The notes: generated by a model from the sequence alone, not told the origin. Positions 50,229-59,905 are shown, counted from the first letter of the stretch. The stretch is 64,000 nt of DNA from Vulcanimicrobiota bacterium (GCA_023447635.1 JAEXNA010000037.1:52905-116904), one strand, 5' to 3'. Made by a program: numbers and translations.

Positions 50229-50675
50229 TTACTTCGTCTTCGGTGCGGCGGCGTCGGCGGGCTCGACCTTGTCGTGCTCGACCATGACGGCCCCCTGCAG
50301 GTTGTTGAAAGTGTAGTTGTAGTAGACCGCATCGGGCTGGAACTCGACCGTGGTGCCCTTCTTCATGACGGGCAGATTCTTGGTCCACTCCTGAACGACG
50401 TCGCCTTCGAGATTCTTCAACTGAAGGTGGATCACGACGTTTTTGAGGTCGTCGGTGGTCGACGAATTCTGAATCGTGGTCGAAACGCGAATCTCGGCCG
50501 TCGGGCCGGGCAGGCCGTAACCGGAGTCCTGGAAGTCCAGCTTGAGGACCTTGATGGGGGAATCTTTATTCTTTCCGTCGGTTTTGACCCGATCCACAGC
50601 GAATACCGGCAAGGCCAGAACCGCGCACATCAAAAGCCCGGTCAGGGCCTTTCTCATCAGAGCTACTTGGGACAT
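50229..50675 (-). CDS. small exported protein of unknown function
   Basis: 148 aa with GGAGGT 5 bases before ATG 50675. Signal peptide to about residue 26 (ALTGLLMCAVLALPVFA). The mature part is beta-rich, with IRVSTTIQNSSTTDDLKNVV and VIHLQLKNLEGDVVQEW, like a single immunoglobulin-like or FxLYD-type domain; this is pattern only. It is embedded between priA and def in the same operon. Confidence 0.75.
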   Translation of the reverse strand: MSQVALMRKALTGLLMCAVLALPVFAVDRVKTDGKNKDSPIKVLKLDFQDSGYGLPGPTAEIRVSTTIQNSSTTDDLKNVVIHLQLKNLEGDVVQEWTKNLPVMKKGTTVEFQPDAVYYNYTFNNLQGAVMVEHDKVEPADAAAPKTK

Positions 50676-50749
50676 CGTCTACCTCCATAACCGCGAGTTG
50701 CCGATCGGATGTTCCTTCGGGCCCCGGTGCATCTTCGAACCCGCCGTCC

Positions 50750-52738
50750 CTAGAGAAGTTCCAGCGGGTCAGGGTCGAGGGCCAGGCGTGAGCCACGGCC
50801 GTCAAAGTCAGGCAAAGTTTTCCTAATAACGGACTGCAGATCCTGCACCGTGGGGGCTTTCAGGATCAGGTGCCAGCGATAACGACTCTGCAGCTTCTCG
50901 ATCGGACACGGCGTCGGCCCCAGCAGTTCGACTCGGCTGCCCCGGGCTGCCTGGTCGAGCGCATCGCCTAACCGGGTAGCCGTTTCCTCGACCTTCTCGA
51001 CCTTCTCGTCGCTGATAAGAATGCGCAACATTCGCCGAAAAGGTGGGTACGAGAGTGCCTCTCGCAGGGCAAGTTCGGACTGCATGAAGGCGTCCCATCG
51101 GTAGTGCGCCAGGTCGGAAAAAAGAGGATGGTCTGGCTTCTGACAGACCAGCATCACGGTCCCGGGGATGTCGCCTCGACCTGCCCTCCCGGAAACTTGG
51201 GTCAACAGCGCGAAGGTACGTTCGGCAGCCCGAAAATCTGGCAGATGGAGCCCCGTGTCCGCCTCCAGCACGACCACCAGAGAGACCGAGGGAAAGTCGA
51301 GCCCCTTCGAGACCATCTGAGTCCCTAGCAGACAGTCCAGTTCGCCCCTTCCAAACTGGCCGTAGACCTCTTCAAAAACACTCCCGCGTCCGCCCACGGT
51401 GTCCCGATCCAGGCGCGCGACTCGCAAGTCTGGAATGCGGGTAGCCAACTCGCTCTCGACCCGCTCGGTGCCCTGGCCGGGCAGGTCCAGATGACGACCC
51501 GAACACTCTCCGCAGGCGGGAGGAGCGGGCTGGCTGGCTCCGCAGTAGTGACAGCGTAGCGAGCGAGAGGCCTTGTGATAGGTCAAGGAAATGCTGCAGT
51601 CGCGACACTGGGGCACCCAGCCGCAATCCTGGCAGAGGAGATAGCGCGAAAAGCCCCGTCGATTGAGCAGCACGACCGACTGCTCTCCGCGCGCTTTCAC
51701 CTCTTTGAGTGCCCGAAGGACAAGGCCGGGGATCCCGAACCCTTTGACCATCTGAAGCGACGGCATACTCTGACCTCGAACCCGATCGGGCATGGAGAGT
51801 AGCCGATAGCGCCCCTGGCCGGCCAACGAATAGCTTTCCAAACACGGAGTAGCGCTTCCTAGCAGTAAGGTAGCCTTGTGCTTACGGCAAAGCCAGGCCG
51901 CGACCTGACGGGCATGATATCGTAGGTCGCCGTTCTGCTTGTACGACGAGTCGTGCTCCTCGTCGATCACCACGAGCCCCAGCCGGGGCAGCGGAGCAAA
52001 CACGGCCGAACGAGTCCCCACCACCAGCGGAGTCTCGCCTCGTCGTATGCGCCACCACTGCTCGCGCCGCTGTGCGTCGGTCAGGCCGCTATGGAGAATG
52101 CTGACCCTCTGCCCAAAGCGCCGCACGAAGCGCGCCTGCGTCTGCGGCGTCAGAGAGACTTCAGGCACCAGGACCATGACCCCCAGGCCGCTCTCCAGGA
52201 CTTGCTGACAGGCCCTCAGGTAGATCTCCGTCTTTCCGCTTCCTGTCACCCCGTGCAGTAGCCAGGTGCGCCCCTCGCCAAGCTCGGCCCGGAGCTCTTT
52301 CCAAATCCGATCCTGTCCTTCCGTCAGGGTCGGAGGCTCCTCGGGAGAAACCTCAGCCGCTTCGGCCAGACCGCGAGTCTTTCGCTTCGGCGGGCGGCGC
52401 AGCCCGGTCAAAACTGGGCCAGGAATCAAGGTTTGCACTACCAGCGGCCAGCTTCCGTAGTAGAAATCTCGAAGCCAGGCGGCCAGCTGCCAGGTCGACT
52501 CATCGAGCAACGCCGGCGTCTCCCCTACCTCCAGCAACTCCCGCACGGCTGACGCTTCCAGCCCCTCAGGGAGGCCATCTCGGTAGGCGCGCACCACCGC
52601 CCCTCGAGTGCTCTTGCCCCAGGGCACCTTGACGTACCGGCCCACGCCTGGTGGGTCGAGACCGTCCGGAAGCCGGTACGTGAAGAAGCGGTCCAGATGA
52701 GGACCGCTTCCATCAATGACGACGTCGACGTAGGGCAA
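50750..52738 (-). CDS. priA: primosomal helicase PriA
   Basis: Replication-restart helicase, 662 aa from TTG 52738, 3 bp after the SPOR gene. Motifs: Walker A GVTGSGKTEIYL, Walker B VIDEEHDSSYK, and the zinc-binding cysteines of CQDCGWVPQCRDC and CHYCG...CGEC. It is shorter than E. coli PriA (732 aa), mainly in the N-terminal DNA-binding domain, which is still present (VIDGSGPHLDRFFTYRLP). Confidence 0.96.
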   Translation of the reverse strand: MPYVDVVIDGSGPHLDRFFTYRLPDGLDPPGVGRYVKVPWGKSTRGAVVRAYRDGLPEGLEASAVRELLEVGETPALLDESTWQLAAWLRDFYYGSWPLVVQTLIPGPVLTGLRRPPKRKTRGLAEAAEVSPEEPPTLTEGQDRIWKELRAELGEGRTWLLHGVTGSGKTEIYLRACQQVLESGLGVMVLVPEVSLTPQTQARFVRRFGQRVSILHSGLTDAQRREQWWRIRRGETPLVVGTRSAVFAPLPRLGLVVIDEEHDSSYKQNGDLRYHARQVAAWLCRKHKATLLLGSATPCLESYSLAGQGRYRLLSMPDRVRGQSMPSLQMVKGFGIPGLVLRALKEVKARGEQSVVLLNRRGFSRYLLCQDCGWVPQCRDCSISLTYHKASRSLRCHYCGASQPAPPACGECSGRHLDLPGQGTERVESELATRIPDLRVARLDRDTVGGRGSVFEEVYGQFGRGELDCLLGTQMVSKGLDFPSVSLVVVLEADTGLHLPDFRAAERTFALLTQVSGRAGRGDIPGTVMLVCQKPDHPLFSDLAHYRWDAFMQSELALREALSYPPFRRMLRILISDEKVEKVEETATRLGDALDQAARGSRVELLGPTPCPIEKLQSRYRWHLILKAPTVQDLQSVIRKTLPDFDGRGSRLALDPDPLELL

Positions 52739-52741
52739 CGG

Positions 52742-53563
52742 CTACTTGCTACGCACCAGAAACGCCTGGTCGAAACCGGCCTCTTTGAATCGGGCCAACT
52801 GGGCGTCAGCCGTAGCCTTCTCCTTGAATGTCGGCGAAAGAACCTTGTAAAGGGTGTCGCCATCCGATCCGGTGGCTTCGACGATCTGTACCGTCAGTCC
52901 GGCCTTATCGGCGTCGGCCTTGCGGTCATCGGCGTAGGTCTTCTGGGTGAAAGAGCCTAGCTGCACCCGGAACCCTTCCTCGGCAACTCGGGCAGGGGCC
53001 GTCGAGGCACCACTCGGAGAGGTTGGAGGGTTGGAGGGCTGAGCCGGCGGTGTGCTGGGGGGCTGAGCCGGAGCGACGGGCGGGGTGACCGGGGCGGCCG
53101 GTGCCGTGCGAGCCGGAGCGGGACCCTCGGCCAACTCTTCTGCCCGATCCAGAACATCCTTGGCGGCGCGGGGCGAGTTCACGATGCGGTCGATACGGTA
53201 CACGATCTTGGTCGGCACCTTGTTTTCGAGCGTCACCACGCCGACGAACAGCAGGTCCTCGGCCAGAACGTTCAGCTTGTTCTCACAGTAGGCGCGCTCA
53301 CGCTCTTTGTTGAAGTGATAGCTGTAGATCGGAAGGTTCTCGGCCGAAGCCTCGCTGCGGATCTGCTTGGCCATCTCGTTGATGAGCACTTTCTCTAGCC
53401 GCAGCATCTCCGCGTCGCCCTCGTCTCCGACAATCAAGACGGCATAAGCGGGCTCGGAAGCCTGAGCCTGCGCGACAGAGCCGCTCCATCCCCATCCCAT
53501 CAACAGGGTCAAAGCTCCGGCCAGTACCGCCGCCTTCATGCATATAGCTCTCGAATAAGTCAT
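52742..53563 (-). CDS. exported SPOR-domain protein
   Basis: 273 aa from ATG 53563 with GGAGG 6 bases upstream. Signal peptide to about residue 35; a central domain (about 38-140) of unknown type; a Pro/Ala linker (about 155-195); and a C-terminal SPOR domain (FRVQLGSFTQKTYADDRKAD to the end). SPOR domains bind denuded septal peptidoglycan, so it likely acts at the division site. First gene of the operon with priA, def and fmt. Confidence 0.85.
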   Translation of the reverse strand: MTYSRAICMKAAVLAGALTLLMGWGWSGSVAQAQASEPAYAVLIVGDEGDAEMLRLEKVLINEMAKQIRSEASAENLPIYSYHFNKERERAYCENKLNVLAEDLLFVGVVTLENKVPTKIVYRIDRIVNSPRAAKDVLDRAEELAEGPAPARTAPAAPVTPPVAPAQPPSTPPAQPSNPPTSPSGASTAPARVAEEGFRVQLGSFTQKTYADDRKADADKAGLTVQIVEATGSDGDTLYKVLSPTFKEKATADAQLARFKEAGFDQAFLVRSK

Positions 53564-53809
53564 CTTCTTCCTCCATCTCCGGCGCTCCGAGGAAGCTTTC
53601 TTCCTGGAGTAGGAACAGCCTGGGCACTTCGCCGAAGCCGCCGCTTCGCGGGAAGGGGTCACCGGGTCCTTTTTACGCGGCCCCATGTCAAACCTGACAT
53701 TCGCGATGAATTTCCGGTCCAACCGTCCGAAATCGGTCGGCGGGGGTATAATCGAAACGACGCGAGATTCCTGCCGCTCCATCTGGACAGGGCCGCGTGG
53801 AGGGTTGAT

Positions 53810-54250
53810 ATGTTTTCGGCAGGGCGCGGGAAAGCGACACAGCGGGGGTTTACTCTTATCGAGTTGATGGTGGTTATCGCCATCATCGGCATTCTCGCCG
53901 CTATCCTCACCCCGGTCATGATCCGAGCCCGTTTCAAGACCTATCACACCGCTTGCGTTCAGAACGAGCGCAACCTGGCCTCGGCTCTGGAGATGTACCA
54001 GATCGAATCCCGAAACATGTACCCGCCCGATCTTGATCTCCTGGCTACGGGACTCAAGCCTTTCATCCAGTCGATTCCGGTATGCCCGACCAATGGAGTG
54101 AAGTATATCGACGGCTATACTCCGTCAGACGACTTCAGGGAATACGTCCTGGCCTGCCCCGGCGTCCACGACCGGCAGCTGGTAGGCCTTGTCGACCCCA
54201 CCTACCCCCACGCGGTTAACGGCGCCTTGTTTCCTTACAAGGCCCCTTGA
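53810..54250 (+). CDS. type II/IV pseudopilin (GspG-like)
   Basis: 146 aa with the prepilin peptidase site GFTLIELMVVIAIIGILAA; cleavage after Gly13 would leave mature Phe at position 1 and Glu5 for assembly. The C-terminal part has conserved cysteines and a PVCPTNG segment that could form the disulfide loop. A TATAAT box lies at about 53746 but its -35 is poor. No other secretion genes are adjacent, so it is an orphan here. Confidence 0.9.
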   Translation: MFSAGRGKATQRGFTLIELMVVIAIIGILAAILTPVMIRARFKTYHTACVQNERNLASALEMYQIESRNMYPPDLDLLATGLKPFIQSIPVCPTNGVKYIDGYTPSDDFREYVLACPGVHDRQLVGLVDPTYPHAVNGALFPYKAP

Positions 54251-54270
54251 GCCCCGTCCGGCATCCGATC

Positions 54271-57200
54271 CTACTTCGGCAAACGCTGAAGCAGCGTCAG
54301 CACCGAATCGCGCTTGTCCAACGGCGCCAACTCGGCGGCTCGACGAATGTGCTGCTCGGCCTGACTCCAGTTTTGTAACCCCAGGCAAGCCTGGGCCAGG
54401 TCCTCATGCAGTTTCCATGAGCCGGGGGCCAACTCCAAAGAGTAGCTCAAATGCTGCAAAGCCCGAGTCCAGTCCCTCTGGCGGGCCGCCAAGCGACCGC
54501 GCAACCAGAGAAAGCGCGCCTTGCTCTGCGGAAATCTTTCCGACCCTTTACGGAACGTCTCATCGGCCTCTTTGGACCGCCCGGCTTTGCGATAGCTACG
54601 CCCTAGATTGACCCAGAACTCTTCCTGGCTATCGTCGAAAGAGATCGCCTTCTTCAAGCGTCGAATCGCTTCATCCCAGCTTTCGGATTCCGCGGCGATC
54701 TGCGACCAGACGTTCCACACCTCGGCGTTCATCGGCTCGAGCTCGAGAGCCCTCTTGACCTGAGCCTCGGCGGCTTTGATGTCGCTGCGTGCGAGCGCCA
54801 CCTGAGCCAGGCCGACGCGGGCCCTGGCCTCTTCGTCGGGACGGCCAAGAGCCGCCTGGAACACCTCGGCCGCCTGGCCCAGGTCGCCGGCCAGAAGCAA
54901 AGTGTGCCCCATATCGAGGAAGGCCCTGGAAAGCAGCTGGGAGGACTGAGAGCGGTCGATCGAAGCCGCGAACGCACGGAAGGAGGTCGCCGCCTCTTTA
55001 TGCTGTCCCGAGGCAGCCAGCGCTCGCGCCAGGGAGAGATGTAGAAGAGTCAACGACGGGTCGATGGCCAGCGCCTCCCGGAAGCTGTCGATCGCCTGAT
55101 GAGCCAGGCCACGCAGGACCAGCGCCTGGCCCAGGGCGCCGTAGGTCTTGGCGTCTCGAGGGTCCATATGAATGGCGAAGCGGAAGTGCTCGATGGCGTT
55201 AGGCAAAAGCCCGAGCTCTAAATAGATAAACCCCAGCGCGCGGAAGTAGTCGACGTTTTTGGCGTCGAGCTTGACGGCCTTATGCAGCTCGGAAGCAGCC
55301 ATATCCAGCTGACCGCTGACGTAGTAGGCCATTCCCAGATCTTCACGATAGGACGCTTCGAACGGCTTCTGCGTGATCGCCTCTTTGTACTGAACGACGG
55401 ACCGCTCGTCGTACTTCTTCTTGAGGTAGACCCGGCCCAGACGATTTCGCATCTCGGCGCAGTCCGGACGGAGTTCGACGACCTTCTCGAACGCCTCCAT
55501 CGCCTCGTCAAGCCGGCCCTTGGCCAGGTAGGCTTCGCCGAGCTGACGATGGAGCGCGTCGTCCTCCGGGTGATAGCGGACGGCTTTCCCTAGCAGCTCT
55601 AACGCCTGGTCAACCTGTCCTCCATCCTGATAGACCTGGGCCAAACGTCGACTGGCGCCGAGGTGACCTTCTTCTTTCCGCAGCGTCTTGCGCAGCTGAT
55701 TGGCCGCTTTTTCGATATGGCCCTGGCGTCGGTAAAGGTCGCCCAGCTCGACCCGGAGATCAGGGTCGTCTTCGCGTAACTGCAGCGCCTCGGCAAACGC
55801 CTCCTCGGCGTGCCGCAAGCGGTTGGTGTTGGCATAAAGCCGACCCAGGATACCGCGAATGTAACCGTCGTGCGGGTCCAGACGGCAAGCCGTCTCCAGG
55901 TACAGAATAGCCTCATCATCCTGGCCGTTGGAAGCCAGCATCAGGCCGAGCTGGCGGTTCGCAGCCAGGCTATTCGGGTCGTGTTTGATGGCGATCCGGT
56001 AGGTCGACAGCGCCTTCCCGGTCTCGTTGAGCTGACAGTAGAGCAGAGCGAGTCGGCAGCGGACCTCGGTGTCGCGAGGCCGGTCTTTCAGAACATCGCG
56101 CAGACAAGACGCTACGTCCTCGGGCTGCTCGACCTGCTGGTACAGATCCGCCAGGGCGAGCAGCGGTTGGACCCGACTCGGCATAAAACTCAACGCCGAC
56201 TCGAGATGCTCGTGAGCCTCATCGAACATGCCGAGACTCAACTCGGTCCGGCCCAGCTCCAGATAGGCCTCGCCGAACTCGCGGTTCCCCGCAATCGCCT
56301 GAAGAAGCTCGGCCCTGGCCTCGTTGAGATGCCCCCGCGCCAGAGCGTTCATGGCGGCGGTGTAGTGCGACTCGGCCTCGCGGCGAACGATATAGATGGA
56401 AGGGCGGATCTCTTCGCCACACTCGAGACAGATATCGCTACCCGGGGGGTTTTCGCCGCCGCACTGACAGTAAACCGAAGGGCCGATATTGCTGAACGAG
56501 GCGCCTTTCGGGCGGACCGGCTCTGGCGGGGCCTCTTCGCGCTTGTCGGCCTGCATGGACCTCTGCCAGGAAGAGGAAGCCAGGGAGGGGTGGAGGGAGT
56601 GCACCGCTGGCCCTCCGGAGGGGTTTGCCTCCGCCATCTCGGGCGGCGGCTCGGCCGGTCCATCAAAGGCCGTCACCAGCATGGCCGAGACGCCTCCAAC
56701 CGGCCCCCCTCCCGTCCCGCTCGAACCCACCGGTGGCACACCCGGCCCCATAGCCGCGAAGGGAGCGACGACATCAGCTGCATCCTGGGGCGCTGTGGTC
56801 GGAAGAACCGTCGGAGTGAAGGGCGGGGCCGTGTACGGCTTAGGGGTGAACCCGGTAACGTGGGTTGGTCGAACAGTTCCGCCGGACGGTGGAGCCGCTA
56901 ACGAAGCGGACGGCTGCGGCGGGGCGGCAACGACGCTGGGCCGGGCGGCAGGCGCCTTTACGGCCTGCAGGTCGCGACGAAGGTCGGCAACTTTACCGTA
57001 ACGCACGGCTGGCTGCTTCTCCAGACACTTGAGGCAGATCGCCTCCAGCTCAGGAGTGATGATGGGGTTGAGCTTGCTGGGGCGTCGGGGCGCCTCGGTC
57101 AACAACTTCTGCATCATCTCCAGAGGATGCTCGGCCGTGAACGGCAGTTCACCGGTCATCAACTCGAAGAGGATCACGCCGAGGGAGTAGATATCGGCGC

Positions 57201-57783
57201 GGTGGTCGATGTCCTTGGCGGCCTTCGCCTGCTCCGGCGAAAAGTAAGCCACCGTTCCCATGATCTGATCGGCTCGGGTCAAGGAGTTGCTCCCCGCGAA
57301 AAAGGCCAGACCGAAGTCCATGATTTTGGCCCGGTCGCCAGAGCTGACCATCACGTTGTCCGGCTTGAGATCGCGATGAATAACTCCTTGACCGTGGGCA
57401 TAGTCCATCGCTTCGAGCACCTGATCAAAAAGGTCCAGACGCTCCCAGAGCTCTTCGAAACGACCAGGAGGCCCATCGGCGTAGCGCTCGCCCAGGGTTT
57501 GACCCTTCACGAACTCCATGACGATGAAGTAGATCTTATGCTCGCCATCGGGCTGCTCGCCGATGTCGAGGATCTTGATAATGTTCGGCGAGTCGAGATG
57601 CGCCTGCGCTCTGGCCTCTCGAAGGAAGCGCTTTACCAGGTCGTCACTGAGCTTCTTCGGAGGCAGGATCTTGATCGCCACCTCCCGCTCGAGCATGGGA
57701 TCGACAGCTTTGTAAACAATCCCCATGCCGCCCCGCCCAAGCTCGCTGGTGACCTCATATCGTCCAATCTTGATTCCCGACAT
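54271..57783 (-). CDS. Ser/Thr protein kinase fused to a zinc ribbon and TPR array
   Basis: 1170-aa cytosolic protein with no membrane helix. Kinase domain at 9-270: glycine loop GRGGMG (16-21), Lys38, HRDLKPDN with catalytic Asp138, and DFG Asp156. A Pro/Gly/Ala linker follows (about 275-430), then a four-Cys zinc ribbon (Cys439, Cys441, Cys452, Cys455), then about 17-20 TPR units (about 472-1165). Most bacterial Hanks kinases carry PASTA or other extracellular domains; here the sensor is replaced by a protein-binding solenoid. It is convergent with the pseudopilin gene, 20 bp away. Confidence 0.93.
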   Translation of the reverse strand: MSGIKIGRYEVTSELGRGGMGIVYKAVDPMLEREVAIKILPPKKLSDDLVKRFLREARAQAHLDSPNIIKILDIGEQPDGEHKIYFIVMEFVKGQTLGERYADGPPGRFEELWERLDLFDQVLEAMDYAHGQGVIHRDLKPDNVMVSSGDRAKIMDFGLAFFAGSNSLTRADQIMGTVAYFSPEQAKAAKDIDHRADIYSLGVILFELMTGELPFTAEHPLEMMQKLLTEAPRRPSKLNPIITPELEAICLKCLEKQPAVRYGKVADLRRDLQAVKAPAARPSVVAAPPQPSASLAAPPSGGTVRPTHVTGFTPKPYTAPPFTPTVLPTTAPQDAADVVAPFAAMGPGVPPVGSSGTGGGPVGGVSAMLVTAFDGPAEPPPEMAEANPSGGPAVHSLHPSLASSSWQRSMQADKREEAPPEPVRPKGASFSNIGPSVYCQCGGENPPGSDICLECGEEIRPSIYIVRREAESHYTAAMNALARGHLNEARAELLQAIAGNREFGEAYLELGRTELSLGMFDEAHEHLESALSFMPSRVQPLLALADLYQQVEQPEDVASCLRDVLKDRPRDTEVRCRLALLYCQLNETGKALSTYRIAIKHDPNSLAANRQLGLMLASNGQDDEAILYLETACRLDPHDGYIRGILGRLYANTNRLRHAEEAFAEALQLREDDPDLRVELGDLYRRQGHIEKAANQLRKTLRKEEGHLGASRRLAQVYQDGGQVDQALELLGKAVRYHPEDDALHRQLGEAYLAKGRLDEAMEAFEKVVELRPDCAEMRNRLGRVYLKKKYDERSVVQYKEAITQKPFEASYREDLGMAYYVSGQLDMAASELHKAVKLDAKNVDYFRALGFIYLELGLLPNAIEHFRFAIHMDPRDAKTYGALGQALVLRGLAHQAIDSFREALAIDPSLTLLHLSLARALAASGQHKEAATSFRAFAASIDRSQSSQLLSRAFLDMGHTLLLAGDLGQAAEVFQAALGRPDEEARARVGLAQVALARSDIKAAEAQVKRALELEPMNAEVWNVWSQIAAESESWDEAIRRLKKAISFDDSQEEFWVNLGRSYRKAGRSKEADETFRKGSERFPQSKARFLWLRGRLAARQRDWTRALQHLSYSLELAPGSWKLHEDLAQACLGLQNWSQAEQHIRRAAELAPLDKRDSVLTLLQRLPK

Positions 57784-57846
57784 ACTCTACAAAAAGGAGC
57801 CCCTCACAGCCTCATAACTTCCCCTTCCCGGCTGGGAAAACCTGGC

Positions 57847-57889
57847 AAAAAAAAAGACCGCCCACCTCATTCTCGAGAGGGGAGCGGCC
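57847..57889 (-). terminator. terminator of metK
   Basis: A 13-bp stem with three wobble or mismatch positions (57856-57868 with 57877-57889), 8-base loop and nine T on the minus strand. Confidence 0.85.
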
Positions 57890-57911
57890 TTTTCGGTTGG
57901 AGGGAACCAGC

Positions 57912-59129
57912 TTAAGCGGTGGCCTCGGCGGAGGCCTTCGCTTTGAGCTCTTCGACCTTATCGGTGCGCTCCCAGGGCAGGTTCAGCTCGGGGCGACCGA
58001 AGTGGCCGTAGGCGGCCGTCTGGCGGTAGATCGGCTTACGCAGGTCCAGCTGCTTGACGATGGCGCCGGGACGCAGGTCAAACACTTCAGCGACCAGCTT
58101 GTCGAGGGCGTCATTGCTCAGGCGACCGGTGCCGAAGGCGTCGACCGCGACCGAAGTCGGCTGGGCCACACCGATGGCGTACGACAGGGCCACTTCGCAG
58201 CGCTCGGCAAGGCCGGCGGCAACGATGTTCTTGGCTACCCAGCGAGCGGCGTAGTTGGCGGAACGGTCGACCTTGGTCGGATCCTTACCGGAGAAAGCTC
58301 CGCCGCCGTGACGGGCCATGCCGCCGTAGGTGTCGACGATAATCTTGCGACCGGTCAGACCGGTGTCGCCTTCGGGGCCGCCGATGACGAACTTTCCGGT
58401 CGGATTGACCAGGATGCGGGGATGGACCAGGTTGTCGCCTTCGAACTGCAGGTACTTGGCATCGACCACCGGCTTGATGACGTGCTCGATCAGGTCCTTA
58501 CGGATCTGGTCGACTTCGATGCCGTCGTCGTGCTGGGTCGAGATGAGAATCGTGTCGATGGCGCTCGGCAGGCCGTTTTCGTACTTGACGGTGACCTGGG
58601 TCTTGCCGTCAGGACGCAGGTATTTCACTGTGCCGTCTTTGCGAACCTTGGCCATCCGCTCGGCCAGCTTGTGGCTCATGTGGATTCCCAGCGGCATCAG
58701 CTCTTCGGTTTCGCGGCAAGCGTAGCCAAACATCAGGCCCTGGTCGCCAGCGCCCATCTGCTCTTCGAGACCCTGCGGGCTGTCGCCGCGGTTCTCGAGC
58801 GCTGCGTCCACACCCTGAGCGATGTCGGGGCTCTGAGGGTCGATGGAAAGAAGGACGGCGCAGCTGCGGCCATCGATGCCGTAAGCGGGATCGTTATAAC
58901 CAATCTCGATCAGGGTCTGGCGCACCAGGGACGTCAGGTCGACACGAGCGGTCGAGGTGATCTGTCCGGCCACGTGAATGCAGCCGGTGTGGGCGAAGGC
59001 TTCGCAGGCCACGCGGGCAGCGGGGTCCTGAGCCAGGTAGGCGTCGAGCACCGCGTCAGAGATCTGATCGCAGACTTTGTCCGGATGTCCTTCGGTTACG
59101 GACTCCGAGGTAAACAGGTGATAACTCAA
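57912..59129 (-). CDS. metK: S-adenosylmethionine synthetase
   Basis: 405 aa from TTG 59129, with GGAGG 9 bases upstream. The signature SVTEGHPDKVCDQISD, the nucleotide loop GAGDQGLMFGYA and the methionine-site GGGAFSGKDPTKVDRS are all intact. It makes the S-adenosylmethionine used by RlmN among others. A 198-nt structured leader separates it from rpsN. Confidence 0.98.
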   Translation of the reverse strand: MSYHLFTSESVTEGHPDKVCDQISDAVLDAYLAQDPAARVACEAFAHTGCIHVAGQITSTARVDLTSLVRQTLIEIGYNDPAYGIDGRSCAVLLSIDPQSPDIAQGVDAALENRGDSPQGLEEQMGAGDQGLMFGYACRETEELMPLGIHMSHKLAERMAKVRKDGTVKYLRPDGKTQVTVKYENGLPSAIDTILISTQHDDGIEVDQIRKDLIEHVIKPVVDAKYLQFEGDNLVHPRILVNPTGKFVIGGPEGDTGLTGRKIIVDTYGGMARHGGGAFSGKDPTKVDRSANYAARWVAKNIVAAGLAERCEVALSYAIGVAQPTSVAVDAFGTGRLSNDALDKLVAEVFDLRPGAIVKQLDLRKPIYRQTAAYGHFGRPELNLPWERTDKVEELKAKASAEATA

Positions 59130-59327
59130 CCGAAATGTCCTCCAGTGGGGATTTTTAGGATAAATAGAAATGGCCGACCGAGGCTAACCTAGGTCGACCA
59201 TTCGGGTAACTCTTCTTTTGAACTCCGCATCGGGCTCCATAGAAGATGGAGATGTCCCCCGATAGACTGGTGAGTCTCCGAGCGTCCCGTAAACGGGACT
59301 ACGCGGAAGCGTTGCTCTGAGGTAGAG
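59130..59327 (-). promoter_or_regulatory. structured leader of metK, candidate regulatory RNA
   Basis: In RNA order: hairpin 59299-59284 (6 bp, 4-base loop), hairpin 59077+200 to 59264, that is 59277-59264 (5 bp), a nested hairpin 59263-59229 (outer ATCGGG/CCCGAT, inner CTCCAT/ATGGAG), and a long hairpin 59199-59172 followed by an AU-rich tract. The last resembles a weak terminator just before the ribosome binding site. No consensus of the known SAM riboswitch classes is evident. Confidence 0.5.
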
Positions 59328-59633
59328 CTACCAGCTGGCTTTGCGCATGCCGGGCACCATGCCCTTATGCGCCAGCTCGCGCAGAACGAGGCGCGAGACC
59401 TTAAACTTGCGATAGACGGCTTTAGGGCGGCCGGAGATCTGGCAGCGATTCAGCACGCGAACCTTGGCGCCGTTGCGAGGAAGGGCCTGAAGTTTGAACA
59501 TCACTTCCTGCTTTTCCTCGAATCCCAGGCTGGGGTCCTTGAGCTTCTCGCGCAGTTCGGCGCGCTTTGCTTTCTGATTCTCTGCCATCTTAGCCCGCTT
59601 CAAATTGCGGGCTACCATGCTCTTCTTGGCCAC
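59328..59633 (-). CDS. rpsN: 30S ribosomal protein S14, zinc-free long form
   Basis: Protein uS14, 101 aa from GTG 59633 with GGGAGA 6 bases upstream. It is the long form lacking the two CxxC pairs: the region reads CQISGRPKAVYRKFKVSR, followed by LVLRELAHKGMVPGMRKASW. The gene is outside the spc cluster, with its own promoter, and just upstream of metK. In many bacteria a zinc-free copy is induced under zinc limitation, but here it may be the only copy near the cluster. Confidence 0.96.
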   Translation of the reverse strand: MAKKSMVARNLKRAKMAENQKAKRAELREKLKDPSLGFEEKQEVMFKLQALPRNGAKVRVLNRCQISGRPKAVYRKFKVSRLVLRELAHKGMVPGMRKASW

Positions 59634-59687
59634 TTAGCTCTCCCTTTTTCGCTAGCCCCATCGTTTGGGGCATAAACAGTGGGGCTC

Positions 59688-59716
59688 AATGTAGCAGGAT
59701 TGCCGCCAGGGGTCAA
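59688..59716 (-). promoter_or_regulatory. rpsN promoter
   Basis: Minus-strand TTGACC (59711-59716), 17-bp spacer, TACATT (59688-59693). The leader contains GCCCC/GGGGC arms that can pair in two alternative ways. No obvious Zur box. Confidence 0.7.
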
Positions 59717-59905
59717 CCACCCATGTCCGGGCGGACTCAAAGATACCTCAAAGATACCGCATTCCAGGGAGCCCTCACTCCTCGACGCCCCTTGATTAGC
59801 CAAGGCGAGGCGCCCCCTACCTCGGGCTTTCGCCTGTTTCAGAGGAGGGGAAACGCCGCTGGACTGAGGAAACTCCCCAGCCTAACGCGGAAAGGGAGCG
59901 AACAG

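Noticed and set aside
59130..59327. Known SAM-I riboswitch
   Set aside because: The conserved core of that class is not recognisable; only generic hairpins are seen, so no class is assigned.
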